In this document: one piece after another, positions 1-8,804 of the stretch
Layout of the letters: every line of letters begins with the position of its first letter
Position numbering within the stretch: the stretch's first letter is position 1
From: Roseovarius sp. W115
GTDB lineage: Bacteria; Pseudomonadota; Alphaproteobacteria; Rhodobacterales; Rhodobacteraceae
NCBI RefSeq assembly: GCF_032842945.2
Contig: NZ_CP146606.1
Coordinates: 310,001 to 374,000, forward strand
Length of the DNA stretch: 64,000 nt
Direction: 5' to 3'
Notes under the pieces: generated by a model
The model's database searches: none
What the model saw: the letters and a program-made list of their open reading frames with translations, nothing else
What the model was told of the DNA's origin: nothing
Position numbers and translations under genes: made by a program

Positions 1-528
1 CGGCTCCGGCTTTGCAATGATCCGTTGTCTCAAAAGGTGCTCGAAGCCATTGCAGAGATGTCAAACTGGTCCGGCTCTTCGCCCAGCGCTGGCGTAGGTC
101 GTGGTGTGGCTTTCACCAAATCCTTTGGTGTGCCCTGTGCCGAAGTAGTGGACATCAAGCAAACCGAAGACGGTCTGCGCATCACAGATGTCTGGGTGGC
201 GGCCGAAGTCGGCACAGTTGTAGACCCGGTAAATTTTGAGAACAACGTCGCGGGCGGCGTCATCTTTGGGCTGGGCCACGCAATGTTTGGCGAAATCACC
301 TATGAAGATGGTGTGGCCGAGCAGGAAAATTACGACCTCTACCCCTCCATGCGGATCAATCAGTGCCCCGAGATCACCGTGCGAGGTCTTGAGAACGGGG
401 ACAGAGTCCTGGGTGTCGGCGAGCCACCCGTGCCTCCCGCGGCCCCGGCCCTTGCATCCGCAATCTTTGCGCTGACCGGAGAACGCATGCGTGAAATGCC
501 ATTCTCGAAATTCGTTCAATTTGCGTGA
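1..528 (+). CDS. Molybdenum hydroxylase large (molybdopterin-binding) subunit, C-terminal part
   Basis: The reading frame is open from base 1, so the gene starts outside the window and only about 175 C-terminal residues are seen. The segment GVGRGVAFTKSFG, the strand-rich middle containing DPVNFENNVAGGVIFGLGHA, and the ending GVGEPPVPPAAPALASAIF are typical of the xanthine dehydrogenase/isoquinoline 1-oxidoreductase beta family. The glutamate of GVGEPP corresponds to the catalytic base of that family. These enzymes hydroxylate N-heterocycles or aldehydes with a Mo-pterin cofactor and usually pair with a small [2Fe-2S] subunit, presumably to the left. The substrate cannot be told from this fragment. 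Confidence 0.88.
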   Translation, partial: RLRLCNDPLSQKVLEAIAEMSNWSGSSPSAGVGRGVAFTKSFGVPCAEVVDIKQTEDGLRITDVWVAAEVGTVVDPVNFENNVAGGVIFGLGHAMFGEITYEDGVAEQENYDLYPSMRINQCPEITVRGLENGDRVLGVGEPPVPPAAPALASAIFALTGERMREMPFSKFVQFA

Positions 529-576
529 GATTTTAAGGCGTTGTGATGCAAGCTTAGTGTCGCCTCTTGCCCTGCC

Positions 577-1653
577 ATGTTGGCGGTGCTTCAAAGGGGA
601 ATGGGACATCCCCTCACCACTCTGATCCTTTTGACCCTTGGGGCATGTTCTGCGTTTGCAGCCGTGGCGCTCAACCTTCCCTTGCCATATCTTCTGGGGC
701 CGTTGCTGGCGGCATCTTTGGTGGCCACGCTCGGACCCCAACATCTGCCATCTGATTACCAGTTCCCATCCTGGCTGCGGCTTGCTTTCATTGCCATCAT
801 CGGCCTGATGATCGGCGCACAGGTCACGCCGGAGCTGTTTTCTGATGCGCCAAGGCTCATGCTGAGCTTTGTCGCTCTCACCGCCTTTGTCGTCCTGGCG
901 CATGGGTTCGGGTATGTCATCCTGCACCATATCGGCGGATATGACAGGCCCACGGCGTTTTACGGCGCCGCTCCGGGCGGACTTTTTGAATCCATCGCCA
1001 TGGGAGAAGACGCCGGAGCAGATGCGGCCCGCCTGACGTTGCAGCAATTCCTGCGTGTTGTGGCCGTGGTCACGTTATTGCCTATCGGATTGTCGCTCTG
1101 GCTGGGTGAACCCGTGGGGAGTTCAGCGGGCATGACATTAGCCCGGCCAAGCGTGCCTTGGTCCGCCCTCCCCTGGATTGCCCTGGCAGGTGTCACAGGG
1201 ATCGTTTTTGGACAAGTCCTGCGTCTTCCTGCCAAGCAACTGACCGGACCGATGGCCATCGCTGCTATCCTGTCGCTCACCGGCCTCTTGCATCTCGATG
1301 TGCCACAGTGGTTGGTGGACACAGCGCAGGTTGTCATCGGCACGGCCCTTGGCATGCGATTCACGGGGCTTACCAAAGCCTTGCTGTTTAAAGGCCTATG
1401 GCTGACGGCCTTGTCGGTCGGTGGGATGCTGGCCATCGCCGCTGGGTTTGCCGTGGCTCTGGTGGGGCCACTGGGCCAACCCTTTGATGTCTTACTCATC
1501 AGCTTTGCCCCGGGCGGAGTGACGGAAATGTCTCTGGTGGCCCTCAGCCTGTCGGCGAACCCGGCTTTTGTTACACTGCATCATATTTTTCGCATTCTGA
1601 TAACGGTGGTGGGTCTGGGTCTCAGTGCCCGATGGCTGCGTGCTCGGCTTTGA
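577..1653 (+). CDS. AbrB family membrane protein
   Basis: A 358-residue, very hydrophobic protein with about ten membrane segments in two similar halves. It carries the family's paired signatures: PLPYLLGPLLAASL near the N-terminus, GAAPGGLFESIAMGEDAGAD in the first half, LPAKQLTGPMAI opening the second half, and FAPGGVTEMSLVALSL followed by HHIFRI near the end. AbrB-family proteins are often annotated as putative ammonia monooxygenases, but they are integral membrane proteins of poorly defined function, possibly transporters. No clear ribosome-binding site precedes the ATG at 577. An ATG at 601 sits directly behind AAGGGGA, which is too close to be a good site. It lies in a + strand run with the hydroxylase and the dehydrogenase that follows. 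Confidence 0.82.
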   Translation: MLAVLQRGMGHPLTTLILLTLGACSAFAAVALNLPLPYLLGPLLAASLVATLGPQHLPSDYQFPSWLRLAFIAIIGLMIGAQVTPELFSDAPRLMLSFVALTAFVVLAHGFGYVILHHIGGYDRPTAFYGAAPGGLFESIAMGEDAGADAARLTLQQFLRVVAVVTLLPIGLSLWLGEPVGSSAGMTLARPSVPWSALPWIALAGVTGIVFGQVLRLPAKQLTGPMAIAAILSLTGLLHLDVPQWLVDTAQVVIGTALGMRFTGLTKALLFKGLWLTALSVGGMLAIAAGFAVALVGPLGQPFDVLLISFAPGGVTEMSLVALSLSANPAFVTLHHIFRILITVVGLGLSARWLRARL

Positions 1654-1711
1654 CAGGCGGCATGATCCCCGTTATCTGAACAAATGTTCATTTCCTGAAA
1701 CGGAGCCCCAC

Positions 1712-2467
1712 ATGCACCTATCCGAAACAGCCGCGATCATCACCGGAGGCGCCTCTGGCCTTGGGGAAGCCACAGCCCGGCATTTCCGTGAAATGGGTGC
1801 AGCGGTGACGCTTCTGGACCGTGACACAGAGCGTGGACCACAGGTTGCGGATGAGATCGGCGCAACTTTCGTAGAAACCGACGTGACGGATGAGGCGTCA
1901 GTGCAAACCGCTCTTGATGCCGCCAGAGATGCCATGGGGCGCATCACAGCCGCTGTGAACTGCGCAGGCATTGCACCAGCAGAACGCACTTTGGGCAAAG
2001 ATGGCCCACATCGGCTTGAGCTGTTCCAGAAGGTGATCGACATCAATCTGGTGGGCAGTTTCAACGTGGCACGGCTGGCCGCGGTGGAGATTGCCAAAAA
2101 CACCCCTGCCCCGGATGGCACACGCGGCGTGATCATCAACACGGCGTCAATCGCGGCCTTTGAAGCCCAGAAAGGTCAAACCGCCTATGGCGCGTCTAAG
2201 GGTGGGATATTTGGCCTCTCGCTCCCCATGGCGCGGGATCTCTCACGCGAAGGTATCCGGGTGATGGCGATTGCCCCAGGCATTTTCGGCACACCTATGC
2301 TGCGCGGGTTGCCCCAGGAAGTGCAGGACAGCCTGGCTCTGGACGTGACCTTTCCCAAGAGGCTGGGCGATCCGGCGGAGTTTGCCGCGCTGGCCCGGTT
2401 CATTGTCGAATGCGACTACCTCAATGGCGAGGTCATTCGGATCGACGGCGCGATGAGGCTGCAATAA
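1712..2467 (+). CDS. Short-chain dehydrogenase/reductase (3-hydroxyacyl-CoA dehydrogenase type II-like)
   Basis: A 251-residue classical SDR. TGGASGLG near residue 11 is the NAD(P)-binding motif, NCAG follows at about residue 85, and the catalytic Tyr and Lys are in AYGASKGG. The long insertion before NTASIAAFEAQKGQ and the ending LNGEVIRIDGAMRLQ resemble 3-hydroxyacyl-CoA/3-hydroxy-2-methylbutyryl-CoA dehydrogenases (HSD17B10-like). The ATG at 1712 is preceded by CGGAG at good spacing, and upstream in-frame codons would run into the abrB gene, so this start is preferred. The stop overlaps the next start (TAATG). The assignment to an acyl-CoA substrate is inference from overall resemblance. 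Confidence 0.85.
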   Translation: MHLSETAAIITGGASGLGEATARHFREMGAAVTLLDRDTERGPQVADEIGATFVETDVTDEASVQTALDAARDAMGRITAAVNCAGIAPAERTLGKDGPHRLELFQKVIDINLVGSFNVARLAAVEIAKNTPAPDGTRGVIINTASIAAFEAQKGQTAYGASKGGIFGLSLPMARDLSREGIRVMAIAPGIFGTPMLRGLPQEVQDSLALDVTFPKRLGDPAEFAALARFIVECDYLNGEVIRIDGAMRLQ

Positions 2468-2838
2468 TGCGGCACTACCAGATCGGTCAGGACCCCGGTC
2501 CTCTAGAGGACTGGCCGTTTGATAATCCACTGAGTGATTACAAGATCTTGTCAGGCACACCTCGTGCGTCTGGCAGGCTGGATATGGGCGGGCCTGGGCA
2601 GCTCACCCGGTCCGGTATCTGGCGCTGTACGGAGGGGCGGTTTTCCTGCATCGAACAGGGTGATGAGATGATGACCGTGCTGTCGGGGCGCGGTACGCTC
2701 ACAGATATAGAGACTGGTGCTGTGCAGGAGCTGACGCCGGGAGACACGGTTTTCATCATGGACGGCATGCAGGCCATCTGGGAGATCGAAAAGGTGCTGA
2801 CCAAGGCGTTTTTCGGGTTCAAGGCAGATGAGTATTAG
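2467..2838 (+). CDS. Small cupin-domain protein (DUF861/cupin_3-like)
   Basis: A 123-residue protein consisting almost entirely of one cupin barrel. The GRFSCIEQGDEMMTVLSGRG segment followed by LTPGDTVFIMDGMQAIWEI matches cupin motifs 1 and 2 of the cupin_3 group, which includes ureidoglycine aminohydrolase-like and EutQ-like folds. Its start codon shares bases with the stop of the dehydrogenase, so the two are probably translationally coupled and function in the same catabolic pathway. The chemistry is unknown. Confidence 0.78.
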   Translation: MRHYQIGQDPGPLEDWPFDNPLSDYKILSGTPRASGRLDMGGPGQLTRSGIWRCTEGRFSCIEQGDEMMTVLSGRGTLTDIETGAVQELTPGDTVFIMDGMQAIWEIEKVLTKAFFGFKADEY

Positions 2839-2845
2839 TGGGAAG

Positions 2846-2868
2846 CCGAAATCTTTGTAAGATTTCGG
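2846..2868. terminator. Hairpin between convergent genes
   Basis: CCGAAATCTT, a three-base TGT loop, then AAGATTTCGG form a perfect 10-bp stem. It sits in the 42-bp gap between the convergent cupin and FAD oxidoreductase genes. There is no strong T-run on either side, so a bidirectional terminator or transcript-end stabiliser is inferred from position and symmetry. Confidence 0.6.
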
Positions 2869-2880
2869 ACCGCGTTCTTT

Positions 2881-4203
2881 TCAAGACCGCGCCTGCCAGT
2901 TCTCCCACCGATCCACCCACTGACGGTACCAAACATCCGCGGCCTTCAGAAAATGCGGTTTATCAAAAGGATGCAATAAGTTACGCGAAAATCTTGTATG
3001 CTGATACGCTGTTTCAGCGCGCGCATCGCCCACGGCCAGATACCCCGCCTTGGCCCCTAAATAGGGCGCCATCACGGTGCCGGACCCGCTATAACCCATG
3101 GCAAAGCACACGCCATCCTGTTCACCCACATGGGGCATCTGTGCAAAGCTGAACCCGGTGTTGCCGGTCCAGGCATGGGTGAGCTTTGTTCCCTCGAGCT
3201 CTGGCCAGACTTCAACCATGGTTTGGCGCAACCGCTCGGCTGCCACATCCAAAGGGATATCGCGCATCGACGAGCGTCCGCCAAAGAGGATCCTCTTGCC
3301 ATCTGGAGATACACGAAAGTAGCTATGCCGCGCGCGGGTTTCGACCATCATCCGCCGCCCCGGTGCCAAATGGCCAATCAGGTTGGCGGGCAATTCTTCG
3401 GTGGCAATCAGAAAGGATGGCAGAGGAAACACCCGCGATACATGCCAACGAAAAGGTCGCGTGGTGTAGCCATTCGTGGCCAGAACCAGCTTGTCAGCAG
3501 TGATCTGTCCTTTGGATGTGTAGGCGCAGTGGCGCGTGCCGTCGCGCTCAAGACGCTCGACACGCGCATGGCTCACGACAGGAATGTTACGCCTCTGAAC
3601 AGCCGCCAGAATCCCGGCATGGTATTTGGCAGGGTGCAGCCCGCCATGCTCGGGGAAGAGAAGCCCCCCTTGATAGCACCCGGTTTCAATCTCACGCCCC
3701 AGATTTTCGCGCGGCACAAGCGCCACCTCGACTTTGCTCTTGGCGCTCACACTCTGCGCCAACCGCTGCTGGCTGGCATAATGAGACCCCGTCCAGGCCA
3801 GTTGAATGCGGCCCGTCTGCTGAAAGTCACAGGCGATGCTCTCGTCTTCGATGAATTGCCGCGCCCACGCCAATGCAGATGAGGCTTCGGCAAAGACACC
3901 GTCGGCCACGTCGCGCCCAAAATTTGACGCCAGTTTCTCCCAGCTCAGCCGAGGATGCGCGCCAACCATCCCGCCATTGCGCGATGACGCCCCCGCGCCC
4001 GGGATGCCAGCCTCGACCACCACAACACGCGCCCCACTGTCATGCGCAGCGATGGCTGCAGACAAGCCCGTGTAGCCCGCACCCACGATCAAAACATCCG
4101 CAGTGTCAGGCAAATCATCGTCGGTTGCTTTCGGCTCTGCCTCGTCCCACCAGTACGGCCGCCCCAAGGGTGCACTGCCAGTCAATTCTGTTTGCTTTGC
4201 CAT
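2881..4203 (-). CDS. FAD-dependent amine/amino-acid oxidoreductase (DAO family)
   Basis: A 440-residue flavoprotein. The Rossmann motif VLIVGAGYTGLSAAI lies at about residues 37-51, followed by EAGIPGAGASSRNGGMV, where the flavin contacts lie. The C-terminal FAMGYSGSGTVMAPYLGAK motif is typical of the DAO superfamily. The YWWDEAEP stretch near the start recalls gamma-glutamylputrescine oxidase (PuuB-like) proteins, which oxidise secondary or primary amines with O2. The ATG at 4203 is preceded by GAGAGGTGGCGC, a good ribosome site; the frame stays open further upstream but lacks homology-like sequence. The gene stands alone on the minus strand, convergent with the SDR-cupin run. The substrate is not determinable. 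Confidence 0.83.
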   Translation of the reverse strand: MAKQTELTGSAPLGRPYWWDEAEPKATDDDLPDTADVLIVGAGYTGLSAAIAAHDSGARVVVVEAGIPGAGASSRNGGMVGAHPRLSWEKLASNFGRDVADGVFAEASSALAWARQFIEDESIACDFQQTGRIQLAWTGSHYASQQRLAQSVSAKSKVEVALVPRENLGREIETGCYQGGLLFPEHGGLHPAKYHAGILAAVQRRNIPVVSHARVERLERDGTRHCAYTSKGQITADKLVLATNGYTTRPFRWHVSRVFPLPSFLIATEELPANLIGHLAPGRRMMVETRARHSYFRVSPDGKRILFGGRSSMRDIPLDVAAERLRQTMVEVWPELEGTKLTHAWTGNTGFSFAQMPHVGEQDGVCFAMGYSGSGTVMAPYLGAKAGYLAVGDARAETAYQHTRFSRNLLHPFDKPHFLKAADVWYRQWVDRWENWQARS

Positions 4204-4317
4204 GCGCCACCTCTCGCCAAAGACACACCAAGATTTACGCAGCACCAAGTGCCACCGCAATCGCTCAATGCAACATTCAGCCACTGGAGCGCTTTGTTAT
4301 TATTGGTAAGAGAAGAT

Positions 4318-4391
4318 TGGAGCGGGCGGCGGGAATCGAACCCGCGTCATCAGCTTGGAAGGCTGAGGTCTTACCACTACACAACGCCCGC
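4318..4391 (-). tRNA. tRNA-Gly (anticodon TCC)
   Basis: Read on the minus strand, a 7-bp acceptor stem (GCGGGCG with CGCCCGC) encloses a D-arm with TAGTGGTAAG, an anticodon loop CTTCCAA with anticodon TCC, and the T-arm GGTTCGATTCC. The discriminator base is T, as is usual for bacterial tRNA-Gly, and CCA appears to be encoded (4318-4320). Confidence 0.96.
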
Positions 4392-4684
4392 TGCTCTCTG
4401 GAACCTGTTATTTCATTGGTTTTCCAAGGTCAATACTGACAGGAAGAAACAACAAACCTATCTCATGATCTATATAGGAATTGCTGCCCAGAAACGTTGG
4501 TTCGGCCCAAAACTAAAGGTGGACGGTACTGAAAACACAGGCTGTAACCACTCACTAAGGGCGGGAAGCAGTCGTTCGCGGCGCTGTGGCAAGAATGCGC
4601 GATAGCTGCGAAAGTAGACATTCATCGCGCAGATTGTTCCGATCGACTTGCTTTTCGGGTCACTTTCGAACCGCCAATTTGGTT
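4392..4684. other. No gene recognised
   Basis: Between the tRNA and the histidine kinase remnant lie 293 bp without a convincing gene. An open frame on the minus strand (4470-4709) gives a 79-residue peptide with no family resemblance that overlaps the kinase fragment. The stretch is probably decayed sequence around the IS insertion. Confidence 0.5.
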
Positions 4685-5003
4685 TCAACCAAAGAAGAGA
4701 CGAGCGCAAAGCCCGCCTTCTGGTTTGTTTGACAGTTCCAGTCTTCCGCCAGCCTGCCGGACAAGCAGATTTGAGATGGCAAGCCCCAATCCAGTGCCGG
4801 TTTCATCCGCCGTTCGCGCTTCATCGAGCGTCACGAAGGGTTCAAGAACGCGTTGAAGCTCGGCCTCGGGGATGCCGGGTCCGTCATCCAAGATGCTGAT
4901 CGTGACTGGCGTCGCAGTGCTGTCGATAGTCACTGATGCACTAAACTTCAGGGCGTTCTCGACCAGATTGGTGACGATACGGTCGAATGCAGCGATATTG
5001 ATC
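4685..5003 (-). pseudogene. Sensor histidine kinase, C-terminal ATPase remnant
   Basis: About 105 residues of an HATPase_c domain remain, reading away from the IS element. The order is the N-box RIVTNLVENALKF, G1 box DDGPGIP, F box VLEPFVTLDEAR and G2 box ETGTGLGLAISN, then the normal C-terminal end. The dimerisation domain with its phospho-accepting His, and all sensory parts, are absent because the coding sequence stops exactly at the left terminus of the IS3-family element. No start codon is available at the junction, so the fragment is presumably dead. Confidence 0.85.
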
Positions 5004-5029
5004 TGAACCGCCCCGGTTTTGCCGGAGAC
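5004..5029. repeat. Left terminal inverted repeat of the IS3 element
   Basis: TGAACCGCCCC, six variable bases (GGTTTT), then GCCGGAGAC. It matches the right end in inverted orientation at 23 of 26 positions. Confidence 0.82.
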
Positions 5030-5044
5030 TGTTGAGTTCGTATT

Positions 5045-5944
5045 TCAAGCTGCGATTTTGTTTGATTTCAAGGCTTGTTCGTATTTCTCCTCCGCTTCGA
5101 TTGGTGTGATGTAGCCGAGAGGTTCGAGCAAGCGTTCCCTATTGAACCAATCGACCCATTGCAGGGTTTCCCATTCGACCTGATCTTTGGACTTCCATGG
5201 CCCCAGCCTGTTGATGACTTCCGTTTTGAACAGGCCGATGATTGTCTCAGCCAGTGCATTGTCATAGCTGTCGCCGACGCTGCCGACGGATGGTTCCAAT
5301 CCTGCATCGACCAAACGCTCTGTGTACTTGATCGATACATATTGCGATCCGCGATCTGAATGATGGATCAGTTTCTCAGCAGGTCTGCGCGCATGGATCG
5401 CCTGTTCGAGCGCATCCAAGACAAACTGCGTGTCCTGTGTTGTCGATGCTTTCCAGCCGACGATCCGGTTGGCGAAGGTATCAATGACAAAGCCCACGTA
5501 GACGAAGCCCCGCCAGGTGGACACAAACGTGAAGTCGGACACCCAAAGCTCGTTTGGCATCGCAGCCCGGAACTGGCGATTAACCTTGTCCAGTGGGCAT
5601 TGATCGGCAGGCTGACCATAGGTGGTTTTGACCTTCTTGCCCCGCCGAACGCCTTGAATACCAAGCTGGCGCATCAAGCGTTCAACCGTGCAGCGGGCGA
5701 TATCGATCCTCTCGCGCTTCATTGCATGCCACAGTTTACGTGCGCCGTAGACTGATCTGTTCTTCTCCCAAACGTCTTTCATCTCTTTGCGCAGATACGC
5801 ATCCCGCTTGGCGCGATCCGATGCACGGTCAGGTTCGCGTTCAACGGCCAGATGCTCGTAGAAAGTCGACGGGGCAATCTGCAGAACACGGCACATCGGC
5901 TCGACCCCATGCACGCTTCGGTGCTCCTTGATGAAGGCAATCAT
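5045..5944 (-). CDS. IS3-family transposase OrfB (DDE integrase domain)
   Basis: A 299-residue product. An N-terminal HTH_21-like region (HGVEPMCRVLQIAPSTFYEH, RLMRQLGIQGVRRGKK) precedes an rve integrase core. The catalytic triad is visible as Asp in ELWVSDFTFV, Asp in LIHHSDRGSQY and Glu in NALAETIIGLFK. The start overlaps the end of orfA (ATGA) in the -1 frame, the standard IS3 arrangement in which a programmed frameshift makes the OrfAB transposase. I could not pin down a canonical A6G slippery site; a CAAAAAG stretch lies near the end of orfA. The frame is complete. Confidence 0.93.
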   Translation of the reverse strand: MIAFIKEHRSVHGVEPMCRVLQIAPSTFYEHLAVEREPDRASDRAKRDAYLRKEMKDVWEKNRSVYGARKLWHAMKRERIDIARCTVERLMRQLGIQGVRRGKKVKTTYGQPADQCPLDKVNRQFRAAMPNELWVSDFTFVSTWRGFVYVGFVIDTFANRIVGWKASTTQDTQFVLDALEQAIHARRPAEKLIHHSDRGSQYVSIKYTERLVDAGLEPSVGSVGDSYDNALAETIIGLFKTEVINRLGPWKSKDQVEWETLQWVDWFNRERLLEPLGYITPIEAEEKYEQALKSNKIAA

Positions 5945-6273
5945 TTGCGGAATGGGCGGTCGAGCTCCGCCTGTGCAAAATAAGCAGATGCCTTTTTGAG
6001 GATCTCATTGGCCTGACGCAGTTGCCGGTTCTCGCGTTCAAGTTCCTTGATGCGTTCCCTCTCAACCGTCGTCAGACCATCACGCTTACCCGTGTCTGTC
6101 TCATGTTGTTTGACCCAGATGCGCAGGCTGTCCCTGCTGCATCCAACCTTCTGAGAAATCGACAAGATTGCTGCCGATCTGCTCGCATATTCTGCCTCGT
6201 GATCCAAAACCATCCGCACCGCTCGGGCGCGCAGTTCCTCTGGATAACGTGTTCCGTTCTTCGTCTTTCCCAT
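5941..6273 (-). CDS. IS3-family transposase OrfA (HTH protein)
   Basis: A 110-residue protein with a helix-turn-helix around ILSISQKVGCSRDSLRIWVK and a C-terminal leucine-zipper-like stretch ERERIKELERENRQLRQANE. It ends in ILKKASAYFAQAELDRPF, typical of IS3/IS911 OrfA proteins. It binds the IS ends and provides the N-terminal half of the OrfAB fusion transposase. Confidence 0.92.
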   Translation of the reverse strand: MGKTKNGTRYPEELRARAVRMVLDHEAEYASRSAAILSISQKVGCSRDSLRIWVKQHETDTGKRDGLTTVERERIKELERENRQLRQANEILKKASAYFAQAELDRPFRK

Positions 6274-6295
6274 AACCCAGTATCCTTACTTCTGG

Positions 6296-6321
6296 GTCTC
6301 CGGCAAACAAGGGGCGGTTCA
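6296..6321. repeat. Right terminal inverted repeat of the IS3 element
   Basis: Read on the minus strand it is TGAACCGCCCC, TTGTTT, GCCGGAGAC, the partner of the left repeat at 5004-5029. Confidence 0.82.
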
Positions 6322-6322
6322 A

Positions 6323-7588
6323 ACCAACGCTCCAAACGCAGGCGCTATCTTTTTTACATTCAAAGACTTCGACGAACTCGCTCAATTGGGTATGACCCAG
6401 GAAAGTATTTTGCAGGAGATTCAGGGGTCTCTCTTCGGGATCAAAGAGGCGTTCATCTTCATTGTCGCGCCGCCACCTGTTCGCGGGATCGGGTCTGCGG
6501 GTGGATGGAAGATGTATGTGCAGGACACGCGTGGTCGGGGCTTGCGTGCGCTCGAAACCGTGGCGCAAGAGCTCTCCGGCCAAGCGAACCAGACCGAGGG
6601 GCTGACGCGCGCCTTCTCGCTCTTCAACACGGCAACGCCACGGGTTTTTGCCGATATCGACCGGGTGAAAGCCGAGCAATTGGGCGTCACGCCTGACCAG
6701 ATATTTGAAACGCTGGAAATCTATCTGGGATCGGCATTTGTGAATGACTTTAACTTTCTGGGCCGCACATTCCGTGTCACGGCACAGGCGGATGGAGAAT
6801 TTCGAGATCAGCAGCGCGATGTGGAAAACCTTCGAACCAGAACGGCCTCGGGTGGAATGATGCCCATTGGTTCGGTGGCCACTTTTGAGGACACAACCGG
6901 TCCGTATCGCGTTGTCCGCTACAACCTCTTTCCGGCTGCAGCAGTGCAAGGTGCCGCCATGCCGGGTGTTTCAACGGGAGAGGCGCTTGAGAAAATGGAG
7001 GCGCTGGCAGCAGATTTACCGCCTGGGTTTAGTTTCGAATGGACCGAATTGGCGCTTCAGGAAAAGCTGGCGAGCAACAGTCTGGTCATTATCTTCACAC
7101 TTGCCGTGGTTCTGGTTTTCCTGGTCCTTGCGGCCCAATACGAAAGCTGGGTGTTGCCCTTGGCGGTCATCCTCATTGTGCCGATGTGTTTGCTCACGGC
7201 CATCACCGGCGTTTTGTTGCGCGGTATGGACAACAATATTCTGACGCAAATCGGATTGGTGGTGCTGGTTGGGTTGGCATCAAAAAATGCCATTCTAATT
7301 GTGGAATTTGCCAAACAGGCCGAGGATCGTGGCGCTTCGGCCTTTGACGCGGCAATTGAGGCAGCCCGGCTGCGTATGCGACCAATTCTGATGACGTCAT
7401 TTGCCTTTATCTTGGGCGTCGTGCCCCTGATCACCGCAACCGGCGCTGGCGCGGAAATGCGTCAGGCATTGGGAACCGCGGTGTTCTTTGGAATGCTCGG
7501 CGTGACCTTGTTTGGCTTGATGTTTACACCCGTATTTTACTACGTGTGCAGACGCACCTACCGGCGGTCTCGGTCAGACGTAACGTGA
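6323..7588 (+). pseudogene. RND efflux pump (HAE1/AcrB-like), C-terminal remnant
   Basis: The frame runs open from the IS right end through about 421 residues to a normal stop. It contains porter-domain sequence (GRTFRVTAQADGEFRDQQRD, PGFSFEWTELALQEK) and the last membrane helices with the conserved LAAQYESWVLPLAVILIVP, GLVVLVGLASKNAILIVEFA and RLRMRPILMTSFAFILGVVP. A complete AcrB-type pump has about 1040 residues, so roughly the first 60 per cent, including the first membrane-domain half and its proton-relay aspartates, is missing. The junction coincides with the IS terminus. An internal ATG exists at 6386, but a functional pump cannot result. Confidence 0.87.
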
Positions 7589-7988
7589 GACGATATTACC
7601 CTTTCCGGATGTGTGAGTTGAACTCATCTGTTAGGTGTCTGCGAAAATTCAAACCTCACGTTCAACGCACCTCTCCTCAGATGTCCGCTCTGAGCCGTAC
7701 TCCCCCGGACGGGCATGCTCCTCACTTTTGACCCGATGCAAGGAGCGTCCATCTTGTCATGTGCTGTCTTTGGACCATTTGTCTGCAACTCGTCCGAACA
7801 ATTTGCAGCCACGATCTCTGTGGTTCGATAGCGAATGAAGGTGCGCTGCCGCGCTTTCAGCCCCCCATGTTGCTCACAAACGGTTGCACGCTTGCGAGCC
7901 ACTCCGCAGGAGCGTCTTGCGGGATCCAGTGTGAAGCATTCGGCACACGGGCGTCTGGCGGCCAGCTTCGCAAACTTGCCTGCAAAAT
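7589..7988. other. 400-bp stretch without a convincing gene
   Basis: An open frame on the minus strand (7624-7992, 122 residues) covers most of it, but the peptide is rich in Arg, Cys and Ser with no recognisable domain or ribosome site. It also overlaps the end of the XRE regulator gene. It may be decayed sequence next to the RND remnant. Confidence 0.45.
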
Positions 7989-8768
7989 TCAAAGCCAGTT
8001 GTCATCTGTCCCTTTCGTCAAATAATTTCTGACGACCGGATCAAGTTTAAGGCTGTCAGATGAATACACGCCGCAGGTTTTGAACAATTCACGGACAGAG
8101 CGATAAGTGTCGAACCGCTTCCATACAACTTTGGAAGCATAAGGAATGCGCCGCGGGAGTGATGCCAGAAAACACATTGTGCCAAAGAGATATGTCTTTT
8201 TCTGACGGGGTGGCGGCGTCAGGATATGCATGCTCAAGGCGCTTTCATTCCGGCGCTCATTGTCTACAACAAAAATCCGGCCATTCTGATACGATACCTT
8301 CCCATCGCAGCGCGTCCAGCGTCTTTGGCCTACACGATGCGTTTTTAAGGCTTCGATAAGTCGGCTGTAAACAATACCGTCACGTTCATCTAGAAAGACG
8401 GTGTTGACCATGATGTCACTGCCAGACACCGGCGCATGAAAGAAGATCTGGTAGGCACCGAGGAACGGCCTCAACTTGCCGATATCCCCTGGAAATACGC
8501 CGGACAGGGGGTCCTGGCCACTCTGGTCGGGGTGCGCTTTGCGATATCTATGGATGTCGGCGAACTCTGTGTGCGACTGCAATAGCGCGCGCTCGGTCAC
8601 GTCAAAATACTGCGCGATGCGACGCAAATTATGGGCGGAAGGTTTGGAATGATCTGTAAGATACTTACTGAATTGCTGATGGTTGATCCCGATTTCACGG
8701 CAAACCATTGCAACCGAGGGTTTTTCCGCGCAAAGAAATCTGAGGTTTTGTGCTAAATCTGACAACAC
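7989..8768 (-). CDS. XRE-type helix-turn-helix transcriptional regulator
   Basis: A 259-residue protein. The N-terminal 70 residues form a Cro/CI-like HTH (MVCREIGINHQQFSKYL and HNLRRIAQYFDVTERALLQ). The remaining 190 residues are an uncharacterised domain that may sense a ligand. It is transcribed divergently from the peptide-binding protein at 8912 across a 143-bp gap, so it probably regulates that gene and the following mlrC-like gene. This role is inferred from position only. Confidence 0.78.
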   Translation of the reverse strand: MLSDLAQNLRFLCAEKPSVAMVCREIGINHQQFSKYLTDHSKPSAHNLRRIAQYFDVTERALLQSHTEFADIHRYRKAHPDQSGQDPLSGVFPGDIGKLRPFLGAYQIFFHAPVSGSDIMVNTVFLDERDGIVYSRLIEALKTHRVGQRRWTRCDGKVSYQNGRIFVVDNERRNESALSMHILTPPPRQKKTYLFGTMCFLASLPRRIPYASKVVWKRFDTYRSVRELFKTCGVYSSDSLKLDPVVRNYLTKGTDDNWL

Positions 8769-8804
8769 CGGCGCCAGCTCCTCCGTGTTTCGGCAGCAAA
8801 AGTC

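Larger units (their letters stand above)
5004..6321 (-). mobile_element. IS3-family insertion sequence, 1318 bp
   Basis: The element carries overlapping orfA and orfB transposase genes and has imperfect 26-bp terminal inverted repeats beginning TGAACCGCCCC and ending GCCGGAGAC, with three mismatches in between. The length is in the usual IS3 range. The 3-bp flanks differ (ATC on the left, AAC on the right), so no target-site duplication is seen. The flanking genes are unrelated remnants, suggesting deletion or recombination after insertion. Both transposase frames look intact, so the copy may be active. Confidence 0.88.

Noticed and set aside
61..1047. A 328-residue open frame on the minus strand
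   Set aside because: It lies antisense to the molybdenum hydroxylase and AbrB genes, has a Gln/Arg/His/Gly-rich composition without any family motif, and is a codon-bias shadow of the + strand genes.
4470..4709. A 79-residue open frame next to the histidine kinase remnant
   Set aside because: No ribosome site or family resemblance, and it overlaps the recognisable kinase sequence in another frame.
7624..7992. A 122-residue open frame on the minus strand
   Set aside because: Composition and lack of any domain or ribosome site suggest decayed or non-coding sequence; it also overlaps the end of the XRE regulator gene.
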